Origin: an uncultured Nitrospina sp.
GTDB taxonomy: Bacteria > Nitrospinota > Nitrospinia > Nitrospinales > VA-1
Direction of reading: 5' to 3'
DNA: 57,646 bases
Assembly (NCBI GenBank): GCA_913045445.1
Contig: CAJWQP010000007.1
Coordinates: 1 to 57,646 of the forward strand
Each line of letters begins with the position of its first letter. Position 1 is the stretch's first letter. The translations under genes and the position numbers were made by a program. Below the pieces are notes generated by a model, which made no database searches, was not told the origin of the DNA, and saw only the letters and a list, made by a program, of their open reading frames with translations. Positions 44,229 through 52,685 of the stretch are shown here, in pieces.

Positions 44229-44261
44229 ACAGACGGCTGAAAGAACCTTCCAGCAGTCTGT
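44229..44261. other. hairpin between the parvulin and DUF3386-type genes
   Basis: ACAGAC-G-GCTG (44229-44239) and CAGC-A-GTCTGT (44251-44261) pair over 10 bp with one mismatch around an 11-base loop. It is ~98 bp upstream of the DUF3386 start and ~74 bp after the parvulin stop, reading on the minus strand. No T-run follows on that strand, so a leader element is as likely as a terminator. Confidence 0.5.
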
Positions 44262-44334
44262 ACGATGAGTTTAGTGGTGTAAAAGATTCAAAGGATTTCC
44301 CCTTAAATTCTCAAGGGAAGTTTTCCTGTGTGGG

Positions 44335-45369
44335 TCAGTATAAAATTTCAATCTTGGCCTTTTTCCTGAGACTGGCCATATAGTCCGCGACCCTGTCCTG
44401 AGCCTTTACCATGAACAGGTGCTCTTGGATCGCTTGTTCCATTTCCTTAAACGGGGCGTATTCGCTGGCTTTGGTTTCTGTCAACTTGATCAGATGAAAT
44501 CCGAATTTGGTTTCAACCACATCGGTGACTTCGCCAATCTTAAGTTTTGCCACTGCCTCTGAAAATGATTTTTCTACACCCTCAGCATAGAAGAAGCCAA
44601 GGTCTCCCCCTTTATCGGAAGAAACTTCATCATGGGAATATTTCTTTGCCAGCTCGGCGATATCTGTTCCACCTTTCAACTCTTTTTGTACTTCCAGAAT
44701 TTTTTCACGGGCTTTTTTCGTAAGTTCATCTTTCCTTGCCCGTAAATCCTCAATTTTACTGTTACGAATCAGGTCCGGAGGAAAGGGTGAGATAAGCACG
44801 TGACTTACTCGGTAAGCCTCGGGCCTGTGAAACTTCTCCCTGTTATCATCGTAGTACTTTTTCACCTCAGCATCATCTATTTCCACCTTGCCTTTAACGT
44901 GGTTTTCGAGAATGATCCCTGCAAGGGCATCCACTTCGATTGATCTTTTAAGGTCATTTTCGGTGATATTTCGTTGATCCAGCGCCTTGTTAAATTCATC
45001 ATCATTCTTATATGCAGACCGCAATGCCTTCAGTCCTTCTTCTACAACTTTTGGATCGGCTTTCAGGTTGAGTTTCTGGCCCTCCTGATACATCAACTCC
45101 CGAACAATCTCTTTGTCGATAATTTGACGAACCATCTTGTCTTTCTGAGGCGATGTCAGCCGTGTCTTCAATTTTTTCAAAACACGCATGAACTCAAATT
45201 TGATAAAATTTGCTGGAATCTCACTTCCATTCACGCGTGCGACCACATTTGGAATCGCTGGAATCTGGTTGAGGCTGCTGAGCGGTCCTTCGGCATGAAC
45301 TGTTCCCAATCCGCCCACCAGCAGGACTCCTATAATAAGTAATGAAAACCATTTTTTTGTCACACGCAT
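44335..45369 (-). CDS. periplasmic parvulin-type peptidyl-prolyl isomerase (SurA/PpiC/PrsA-like)
   Basis: About 344 residues from ATG 45369 (MRVTKKWFSLLIIGVLLVGG), with a signal peptide cut near VHAEG. A SurA-like N-terminal chaperone domain (SEIPANFIKFEFMRVL to residue ~190) is followed by one parvulin domain: SHVLISPFPPD, then FAELAKKYSHDEVSSDKGGDLGFF and FGFHLIKLTE. It probably folds outer-membrane or exported proteins. Only one parvulin domain is present, unlike E. coli SurA with two. The frame extends to 45444, but the start at 45369 with a GGAGTGA upstream is better. Confidence 0.9.
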   Translation of the reverse strand: MRVTKKWFSLLIIGVLLVGGLGTVHAEGPLSSLNQIPAIPNVVARVNGSEIPANFIKFEFMRVLKKLKTRLTSPQKDKMVRQIIDKEIVRELMYQEGQKLNLKADPKVVEEGLKALRSAYKNDDEFNKALDQRNITENDLKRSIEVDALAGIILENHVKGKVEIDDAEVKKYYDDNREKFHRPEAYRVSHVLISPFPPDLIRNSKIEDLRARKDELTKKAREKILEVQKELKGGTDIAELAKKYSHDEVSSDKGGDLGFFYAEGVEKSFSEAVAKLKIGEVTDVVETKFGFHLIKLTETKASEYAPFKEMEQAIQEHLFMVKAQDRVADYMASLRKKAKIEILY

Positions 45370-45559
45370 GAAATCACTCCAGAAATCTGTTAAAAAGTTA
45401 ATGTACGGTAATAAATTTTGGGATAATAGGTGGCAGACTACCACTCCTTCGTGTAAGTTGCAACTCTACGCAGGAAGCCAATTTTGGCGACAATACAGTT
45501 TTCAAATGAGCCGCTACACGCGACAACACAGTCTTTGAACCTCTACATACAACCTTAGG

Positions 45560-48187
45560 ATGAATCGTTCTTCAGTCACTGACTCCAGATTCGTGCCATT
45601 TTTCTGTCTGTTCATTTCAGGCACAGCCAGCCTGGTCTATGAACTGATCTGGATCAGGCAATTGGCATTGGTTTTCGGCGGTACCTTGTACGCCATCAGC
45701 GCGGTCTTATGCGCGTTCATGACCGGACTTGCTCTGGGCGCGTGGGCTATTGGTCAATATATAAACTCTCAAAATAAAAAAGGGATGGTTCTTGATTCGG
45801 TCCGGCTTTACGGACTCCTTGAAGGAGCGATCGGACTTTACGCTCTCTTTTTCCCTATTGGGCTGGATTTACTTACCGAATGGTATGCTCCAATCGTTAC
45901 AGGAACTCTTGATCCGGGTTCTCAGCTTCACTGGATTGAATTTGGCCTCAGCACAATGCTCATGCTCCCCGCCACGGTCTGCATGGGCGCGACTCTTCCC
46001 CTCATCGGCAGTTGGTCCATTGGTCAGCGGAGCGACCGGGTCATCGCTGACATTTCTATCCTGTACAGCCTGAACACTTTCGGCGCCGTTGCGGGGTGTT
46101 TGTATACTCAAATGTTCGCGGTGAAATTCTTCGGCATCAGCACAACCAATTTAACCGCGGTTGCAATGAACGGCATGGTCTTTCTCCTCTGCGTCACCTT
46201 CCGACAACGCATGGTCGATGAACCATCGGCTCGAACGATAAAACTCAAAAAGGACAGTGGCGGCGAACCTGCTCCGGAACGAGGGCTATCATTACTCCTT
46301 CTCCTGATATTCATTTATTCAGGTATGGCCTCGCTGGCGAGCGAAATATTGTGGACACGTGTGCTGGTCTTTCCCATGGGGACGACGCTCTATTCTTTCG
46401 CGCTCATCCTGGCGACGTTTCTATTCGGAATTGCATTGGGAAGTCTGGTTGCCGACAAACTTCTGGGAAATTCCCACCGCATTCTCAAGTTTCTACTGAT
46501 TGAGTTGACCATCGCCATAGCATGTATCGCTATTCTCCCCATGTTTGAGCGTTTGCATGAATGGACTTTGCAGGCGGACCACTTATTTTACGATCTCGAT
46601 AACATCGCGCTGAAAACTCTTGGCATTCGATCCCTGTTTGCTTTCGGGCTCATGTTTCTGCCTACGCTTGGTTTTGGACTTCTGTTTCCACTCGCGAACC
46701 GCATTAATCTGAACTTGTTTGGAACGGTCAGCGGAACGCTGGGTAACAGTTACGCTCTGAATACGATAGGAGCTGTGCTGGGGACTATTCTCACCCCCTT
46801 CTTCTTCATCCCGCTCATGGGAATCCGACTGTCCTTGTTCGCGATCTATTCTATCTTGATCGTGCTTTGTTTCGCCGCGATGGCAACTCATTTCAAGTGG
46901 AGCGGCAAACGCCTTGCGACTTCTGCCATCGTCACGACCCTTATCATTTATGGAGGTTATTCCTGGTCCAGCCCCAATGTCGACACCGGACAACCAGGCG
47001 ACCACAATCTGGCAAGAACAGAAATCAACGTTCCTAAATCGCAACTGAAACTTCTGGAATATAAGGAAGGCGACTTTTCTACCCTCAGCGTAACAGAAGA
47101 CAGAAAATCTGGCGCACGCACTTTGTATATGAATGGATTCAGCACGGCGACCGTTTCAGACTCTATCGGTGGAAGCGCTTATATGCAGGCGATGGGATTT
47201 GTGCCGATGGCTTTGCACCCTGATCCCAAAAAGGCTCTGGTCATTTGCTTTGGAACCGGAAACACAACGGGCACGGTCTCTTTGTTTCCCGGTGTGGAAG
47301 TGGATGGTGTGGAAATCGACAAGCATGTTCTGTCATTTGCCCACCGGTTTTCTAAATGGAACCGAAACGTGCTGGAAAAACCCAACGTCCACATGCGCAT
47401 CCAGGATGGACGCACCTACACACGATGGACCAATAACAGCTATGACGTTATCACACTGGAGCCCATGTCTCCGGTTCAGGCAGGCACGGTCAATCTTTAT
47501 TCCCGTGAGTTTTATCAACTGGCCGCAAATCGATTGAACAAAGGCGGGCTCATGATGCAGTGGCTACCGCTCCACCTTGTGGGTCCGGAGGATGCACGAT
47601 CCATCCTGAAAACGTTTCAGGAAGTTTTTCCACACACATCCATCTGGAACAGTTTTTTAACGCGCATCGTTTTACTGGTCGGGTCAAACGATCCGATCAT
47701 TCCCGACAAGATACGGTTTGATGAATTGATGCAGACACCGAGACTCAAGGAAGCAGCGCAGCAAATGGGAGTGAACTCTTTTCTCGACTTCACAGATTTT
47801 TTCCTGGCTGATGGCGAGCGGGTTAAATCTTTCGTAGAAAGCGCGGAGGTCGTGACCGATGACCAACCTCTGCTTGAATTCTCTCCGGTCACACTTCTTC
47901 CGCCACTGCAATGGCAGGTGGATGAAACATTTCTGAATCTGCTGAGACATCGAGTGAGACATTACCCGGAGGTGAGGGGATTGATCACGTCTGAAAAAAC
48001 GAGATGGCGGAGAAATTTCCGCACCCGCACCGCGCAGAGGCTTTCTGTATTTTCAAGGCGCTATCATGGTCCGGGCGAACACGCCTTCAACCGGGAAATT
48101 TATCCCGACGGACTCAAAGCGGTCAAAACTTATCTGGACAAACAAGGGGATGAACCTATCAGGCTTGAAGGCACTGAGTGGAGATAA
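45560..48187 (+). CDS. multi-span membrane protein with a spermidine-synthase-like domain
   Basis: An 875-residue protein. The first ~470 residues have two MFS-like bundles beginning with FISGTASLVYELIWIRQLALVFGG and SGMASLASEILWTRVLVFPMGTTLYS, an internal repeat. From ~480 a cytoplasmic spermidine-synthase-like domain follows: MNGFSTAT, LVICFGTGNTTGTVSL, VDGVEIDKHVL, IQDGRTYTRW and YDVITLEPMSP, with YSREFYQLAANRL. The methyltransferase-like GxG motif is kept in altered form (GTGNTTG). In the family the aminopropyltransferase activity is not always kept, so no reaction is assigned. No MTA-producing partner is nearby other than mtnA. Confidence 0.85.
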   Translation: MNRSSVTDSRFVPFFCLFISGTASLVYELIWIRQLALVFGGTLYAISAVLCAFMTGLALGAWAIGQYINSQNKKGMVLDSVRLYGLLEGAIGLYALFFPIGLDLLTEWYAPIVTGTLDPGSQLHWIEFGLSTMLMLPATVCMGATLPLIGSWSIGQRSDRVIADISILYSLNTFGAVAGCLYTQMFAVKFFGISTTNLTAVAMNGMVFLLCVTFRQRMVDEPSARTIKLKKDSGGEPAPERGLSLLLLLIFIYSGMASLASEILWTRVLVFPMGTTLYSFALILATFLFGIALGSLVADKLLGNSHRILKFLLIELTIAIACIAILPMFERLHEWTLQADHLFYDLDNIALKTLGIRSLFAFGLMFLPTLGFGLLFPLANRINLNLFGTVSGTLGNSYALNTIGAVLGTILTPFFFIPLMGIRLSLFAIYSILIVLCFAAMATHFKWSGKRLATSAIVTTLIIYGGYSWSSPNVDTGQPGDHNLARTEINVPKSQLKLLEYKEGDFSTLSVTEDRKSGARTLYMNGFSTATVSDSIGGSAYMQAMGFVPMALHPDPKKALVICFGTGNTTGTVSLFPGVEVDGVEIDKHVLSFAHRFSKWNRNVLEKPNVHMRIQDGRTYTRWTNNSYDVITLEPMSPVQAGTVNLYSREFYQLAANRLNKGGLMMQWLPLHLVGPEDARSILKTFQEVFPHTSIWNSFLTRIVLLVGSNDPIIPDKIRFDELMQTPRLKEAAQQMGVNSFLDFTDFFLADGERVKSFVESAEVVTDDQPLLEFSPVTLLPPLQWQVDETFLNLLRHRVRHYPEVRGLITSEKTRWRRNFRTRTAQRLSVFSRRYHGPGEHAFNREIYPDGLKAVKTYLDKQGDEPIRLEGTEWR

Positions 48188-48240
48188 ATAGGCTATAAGT
48201 TCTTCATGGCTTTCCAGACTTCAACGCCAAGGTATGGAAT

Positions 48241-48360
48241 GAGGGGCGAAAGGCAAGGCCCCCTAACCTCCACCCTGAAGGGCACCTTCGGCCTCACAGA
48301 AGGGGAAGCTTCAATAGACCCCTCTTTTTAAAGAGGGGCTGGGGTGATTAAAAAATTTCA
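48241..48360. repeat. intergenic repeat with terminator-like hairpin
   Basis: The gap between the convergent 45560 and 48397 genes holds CCCCTCTTT-TT-AAAGAGGGG (48319-48338), a perfect 9-bp stem, and an upstream CACCCTGAAGGGCACCTTC block. The CCTAACCTCCACC start resembles the 43399 palindrome. This kind of sequence is common as a dispersed intergenic repeat and may end both converging transcripts. Confidence 0.55.
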
Positions 48361-48396
48361 TTTAAGATGTGGCCAGATTTTCCAGCAACCTGGAAT

Positions 48397-48969
48397 TTAC
48401 TCCATCACAAGATGTTCGAGAGCTTTGAAGGCGGTGGATTCTTTCATGACCGCTTGTGCTTCTTCACTGATTCCATTACCGAATATATCGACGTATTTAA
48501 GGGCCGTCAGTGTCTGGCTTTCTGCAATGGCCTTCCCGCCTTCATCGCCGATTTTATTCTGCGCCAGATCAATCCGCTCCAGATTAACGAGCATGAGGGA
48601 ATCGGCAATCGCCTTGGCTCCATCAGGTCCAATGGCGTTCTTCCAGAGATTGAGTGAGATAAGGCGGGAAAAGATCGGCGATTGGGCAATCGTCCGTGCG
48701 CCTTCATCGCCTATCGAGTTTCTTTCCAGATTGAGGGACGTGAGCCCGAGCAACAGGGTGGACCCCGCCAGAGCTTGAATCCCTTTATCGGTGATATCGT
48801 TTCGCTCCAGCTTCAACTCGCGCAGGTTGGAAAGTTCCGGGCACTGCACCAGATATTCCATTCCCTCGTCACCTATATACTTCAGGCGCAGGTCAAGAAC
48901 CGTTCCTTCCTGAAGAAGATTTTTTTCGATTAAAGTTTCTACGGGTTGGTCATTGAAAGGTCGATTCAT
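48397..48969 (-). CDS. leucine-rich-repeat (RNI-like) protein
   Basis: A 190-residue protein made of six to seven leucine-rich repeats of about 25-28 residues of the ribonuclease-inhibitor type, each with L..L.L..N.IGDEGA.AIA (for example SLNLERNSIGDEGARTIAQ and RIDLAQNKIGDEGGKAIAE). No signal peptide or anchor. Probably a protein-binding scaffold in the cytoplasm. It starts 4 bp after the M1 aminopeptidase stop on the same strand, so the two are likely cotranscribed. Confidence 0.88.
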   Translation of the reverse strand: MNRPFNDQPVETLIEKNLLQEGTVLDLRLKYIGDEGMEYLVQCPELSNLRELKLERNDITDKGIQALAGSTLLLGLTSLNLERNSIGDEGARTIAQSPIFSRLISLNLWKNAIGPDGAKAIADSLMLVNLERIDLAQNKIGDEGGKAIAESQTLTALKYVDIFGNGISEEAQAVMKESTAFKALEHLVME

Positions 48970-48973
48970 TCGT

Positions 48974-51583
48974 TCATCCTTTTTTCTTTCGGGTTTTAGC
49001 GGTATCTTTTTTTTCCATCATATCCATACGCTCGCGCAGTGATTTGTTCTCTGTTATGACATCATCCAGTTCCGAGCGAATATCCTTCATCTCTTTCGGT
49101 TTGATTGCCGATTCACGCAGATAGGTTATGGTATCTTCGGCACGCCTTTGCAATCTGCCATCGGTTTCGTTGTTGACTATTTGCCTGAGCACCGGAATCG
49201 CCGACAGGTCGTCCAATTGCTTCATCGCCGAAATGGCGCCTAATTTACCACGAAACACCGCCGCTGGAGTACCCCGTTTTTCGCGCGCATATCTTTTCAA
49301 ATGCTCGATGACCTCTCCTTTGCGGTGGGGGTGCCGGTGGGCCAGTTTCGCCAGCGCCCGCATTGCGGCCTGACGGCTGTTGCGGTGCGCTCCATACTCT
49401 GCTCCCCTTACCAGATAATCCCATGACTCCTCATTTTCCAGATCGGCAAGCGCGTTGTAAATAGCCGTCTGTGCCATCGCATTATGAGAAGGACGACTGA
49501 TTGATCCTTCGAGAAATTCAAGTGAATCCTTGTCTTTTATTTTCCCAAGTGTCTGCAAGGCAACGGCCTCGACCCTGTAAGAAGAATCGCCTCTGGCAAT
49601 TTTACGAATAGCCTGCGTCGCTTTATCATCATTAACAAAATTTCCCAGTGCGCTCACAACCGCACGACGTGTTTTAGGATCTTTGATTTTCAGTCCGCCA
49701 ATGAGCATATCCCTTGCCTTGTCCCCACCAATTTTGCCCAATGCCCTTGCGATGCGCGTCGCAACGCCCCACTCTTTTTCTTTACGCAGTCTTTCTCCCA
49801 GAACTTTTACATCCTCTGTTGATGATTTTTTCGTCAGTGCGGCGGCGGCCTCCAAACGTCCAATCGGATCTGGGTCACGCTTCAGTTGCTCATGAAGCAT
49901 GGGACGGGAAATATCAATCACCACTACTTTGCAGGGGCATTCGTAGTCAGGATCAATCCTGAAAAAAAGCGGCTTGCTCTTGAGCCGGAAACAGAATTTT
50001 TCTTTTTCCGACTTTATTTCTATGGGAAACCTCTCATCACCCTTCTTGTAATAAAACGCCAGAGTGAAGGGTATCTTGAACAACAGCTCTTCGTTTTTCT
50101 TTTCGGCTTTCTGAGTTTGCTTGACTCCAACCGTCGCCACCTTGCTACCGGAGTCCCATGAAAATGTCAGCTCCAGCTTTGGATAACCGCCACGGAATAT
50201 CCATTGATGCAACCATTCGTCATAGTTACAGCCAGTCACTTCCTCAAGACATCGAATGAAATCCATTGTCTCAACCAGATCGTAGCGGTGGCGGTTTAAA
50301 TAAATTTCCAGCGCTTTCCGGAAATGTTTTTCTCCAACAATGGATTTAAGATGATGCAAACGCACCGCGCCGCCCGGATAAAGATGGGCATCGAACAAAT
50401 CGATGGGTTCCTTATATACATTGGTAACAATAGGTCGCCGATAGGTGAGGTCCTCGCTGAAATAAGTTTCCGCATCCTCCAGCAGTTGATATCTGAAATC
50501 GTTTTCCCCCTTGGACTCATGGGTATAAAGAGCATCGAAATAAGTCGCGAACGATTCGTGCAACCAGGCATGCGACCAGTTTTTGGCCGTCACAATATTA
50601 CCAAACCATGTGTGCGCCGCTTCGTGCGCCACCAGTCCGTTAGAGTCACCGTCCAGCGCGGCACGGTCGTCATGCAAAGTGAGGTCGGTCTGAGTGGTTA
50701 CTGTGAAGTTTTCCATTCCTCCAAAAATGAATTCCGGGACCGCGATTTGCGTGTAATGTTTGTAAGGATAATCGAAGCCGGTATATTCGGAAAAAAATCG
50801 AATGATCTTTCCTGTTTCCTTGAAAGCATTACGCCCCTCTCTTTCACGCCCCTTCTGGACATACCACTTGATATCAACTCCCTTCACTGTTTCCTTATGT
50901 TCGGCAAACTCGCCCGCGACAAAGGATAACAGATAAGTCGAATACGGTAATTCCATCTTGTAGTGAAAAAAAGAACCGGTCGGTGACAACTTCTTTTTAA
51001 CCAGACGTCCGTTTGACAACCCAAACATCCCCGGTGGAAGGTGCATGAGGACTTCTGTCGTTTGCTTGAAATTGGGTTTATCAAAGCAAGGGAAATAGTA
51101 GCAGGAGTCCTCATCCTGTCCCTGTGTCCACAGCGTTTTGAAGCGACCGGCGTGATGATTGTCTGGTTTCGTGAAATAAACCCCTGCTACGGGATGGCTA
51201 ACTGAATGATCCATTTTTACGCGCAACCGCTCACCCGTTTTGTATTTTTTCTTAAGAGTGACAATTATTTTTGTTCCGGTGTTCTCAAAATCGACTGATT
51301 TTCTGCCAATCAAAACACGAGAGACTTCAAGATTGACTGCATCAAAAACAACCTCTTCCACGCCATGCCCTTTGATCTCCAAGTCATATTGAGTGCTCCC
51401 CCAAACGCGTTCCTCCTTCCAGTCGAAATTCAAGTCCAACGTAAGATGCTCTGGCAAAACCTGAGCATCGGGAGTGTAATGTGCTTTGGCCCCTTTATGG
51501 GCAAACGATTTACGATCCAAAAGTCCCCAATGCTCGGACTCACCTTCATGAAAATGGCACTTGCAATAACGTGTAGAGCTCAT
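48974..51583 (-). CDS. M1-family zinc aminopeptidase with C-terminal HEAT-like repeats
   Basis: An 869-residue metallopeptidase. The catalytic domain has GGMENF at 288-293, the zinc motif HEAAH at 320-324 with the third ligand Glu343 in WLHESFATYF, which is the normal HEXXH-X18-E spacing. The N-terminal beta-domain (residues 30-250) is typical. From ~600 to ~830 the family's usual C-terminal domain is replaced by HEAT-like repeats (for example RMLAKLAHRHP-like and TAIYNALADLENEE helices) and a charged coiled-coil tail (KKKG end). The first 12 residues carry a CKCHFH cluster that could bind metal. No signal peptide; peptide turnover in the cytoplasm is expected. Confidence 0.88.
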   Translation of the reverse strand: MSSTRYCKCHFHEGESEHWGLLDRKSFAHKGAKAHYTPDAQVLPEHLTLDLNFDWKEERVWGSTQYDLEIKGHGVEEVVFDAVNLEVSRVLIGRKSVDFENTGTKIIVTLKKKYKTGERLRVKMDHSVSHPVAGVYFTKPDNHHAGRFKTLWTQGQDEDSCYYFPCFDKPNFKQTTEVLMHLPPGMFGLSNGRLVKKKLSPTGSFFHYKMELPYSTYLLSFVAGEFAEHKETVKGVDIKWYVQKGREREGRNAFKETGKIIRFFSEYTGFDYPYKHYTQIAVPEFIFGGMENFTVTTQTDLTLHDDRAALDGDSNGLVAHEAAHTWFGNIVTAKNWSHAWLHESFATYFDALYTHESKGENDFRYQLLEDAETYFSEDLTYRRPIVTNVYKEPIDLFDAHLYPGGAVRLHHLKSIVGEKHFRKALEIYLNRHRYDLVETMDFIRCLEEVTGCNYDEWLHQWIFRGGYPKLELTFSWDSGSKVATVGVKQTQKAEKKNEELLFKIPFTLAFYYKKGDERFPIEIKSEKEKFCFRLKSKPLFFRIDPDYECPCKVVVIDISRPMLHEQLKRDPDPIGRLEAAAALTKKSSTEDVKVLGERLRKEKEWGVATRIARALGKIGGDKARDMLIGGLKIKDPKTRRAVVSALGNFVNDDKATQAIRKIARGDSSYRVEAVALQTLGKIKDKDSLEFLEGSISRPSHNAMAQTAIYNALADLENEESWDYLVRGAEYGAHRNSRQAAMRALAKLAHRHPHRKGEVIEHLKRYAREKRGTPAAVFRGKLGAISAMKQLDDLSAIPVLRQIVNNETDGRLQRRAEDTITYLRESAIKPKEMKDIRSELDDVITENKSLRERMDMMEKKDTAKTRKKKG

Positions 51584-51766
51584 AATAATTATCTGACCGG
51601 TTTATTTGAATTATGCTCTATTGTATAAGCCCTTACCAGGATGTCAACTGGAACTGAAATTCCTGCTAATATGAATTGTTTTTGAATTGCCAAAGGAAGC
51701 GGAGACACCTAATATTAGAGGACTACCGCGTAAGAAAGCACCCGGCCTCATTTCACGGATTTTGCC

Positions 51767-52684
51767 ATGAGCGACAAAACAACATTCGATTCCGACCCGG
51801 AAGTTCTTTCACGAATCGCTTCTTTGAACATTTGTGCCACTAATCTGGTCGAAGGTCTGTTATCAGGCCATCATCGAAGCAGGCACAAAGGATCCAGCGT
51901 TGAGTTCGCCGAATACAAGGACTATTCCCCCGGCGATGAAATCAAACATATCGACTGGAAAGTGGTGGGAAAAACAGATAAATACCACGTCAAACAATTT
52001 GAACAATCCACTAACCTGAAAGCCACCATCCTGCTCGACACCAGTGGGTCCATGGGCTACGAATCGCCTGACCCCAGAGGGATGAAAAAAATGGACTACG
52101 CGCGCACCCTTGTCGCCGCGCTTTCCTATCTTTTTCTCAAGCAATACGATGCAGTGGGCCTGTCTTTATTTAATGAGAATGTAATAAATCATATCCCGCC
52201 ACGTTCCAAGCCAGCTCATTTTCAACATATCCTTCACGGGCTGGCAACTATGACACCAACGGGGGTCACCCGACTTGAAGATGTCATTGGCAACCTGGTG
52301 GAACGACTACCCAGCCGAGGAATCCTTATTTTAGTTTCTGACTTTCTCACCAAGGAAACAGAGGTAGAACAAAAACTCAAACTTCTCGTTTCACGAGGGT
52401 TGGAAGTGATTCTATTTCATATACTGGACCCCGACGAAGTATCCTTTCCGTTTGAAGGCGATATTGTATTTGAGTCACTGGAAGACGACCCTCAAGTTGG
52501 CCTGGACCCTGAGGACATCAGAGAAACCTACAAACGTGAGATTCAAAATCAGATTCAGTACTATCGGTCATGCTGTGCCGGACTGGGAATAGATTATGTA
52601 TTTCTTGAAACATCAACTCCGTTGGAACAAGGGCTGAGTTATTATTTGTTGCGACGGAAAAGTCTGGGCAAATCGAGAACATAA
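51767..52684 (+). CDS. DUF58 protein (MoxR/Bat-type VWA-like)
   Basis: A 305-residue protein of the DUF58 family. The N-terminal motif is SVEFAEYKDYSPGDEIKHIDWKV (residues ~44-66), followed by the VWA-like metal site DTSGSMG at 91-97. Thr in TPTGVT and Asp in LVSDFL would complete the MIDAS. In known systems a MoxR AAA+ ATPase, a DUF58 protein and BatA/BatB form one operon involved in assembly of a secreted complex or stress tolerance. Here the BatA-type gene follows by 1 bp, but no MoxR gene is upstream: the neighbour is the divergent aminopeptidase. Confidence 0.92.
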   Translation: MSDKTTFDSDPEVLSRIASLNICATNLVEGLLSGHHRSRHKGSSVEFAEYKDYSPGDEIKHIDWKVVGKTDKYHVKQFEQSTNLKATILLDTSGSMGYESPDPRGMKKMDYARTLVAALSYLFLKQYDAVGLSLFNENVINHIPPRSKPAHFQHILHGLATMTPTGVTRLEDVIGNLVERLPSRGILILVSDFLTKETEVEQKLKLLVSRGLEVILFHILDPDEVSFPFEGDIVFESLEDDPQVGLDPEDIRETYKREIQNQIQYYRSCCAGLGIDYVFLETSTPLEQGLSYYLLRRKSLGKSRT

Positions 52685-52685
52685 A

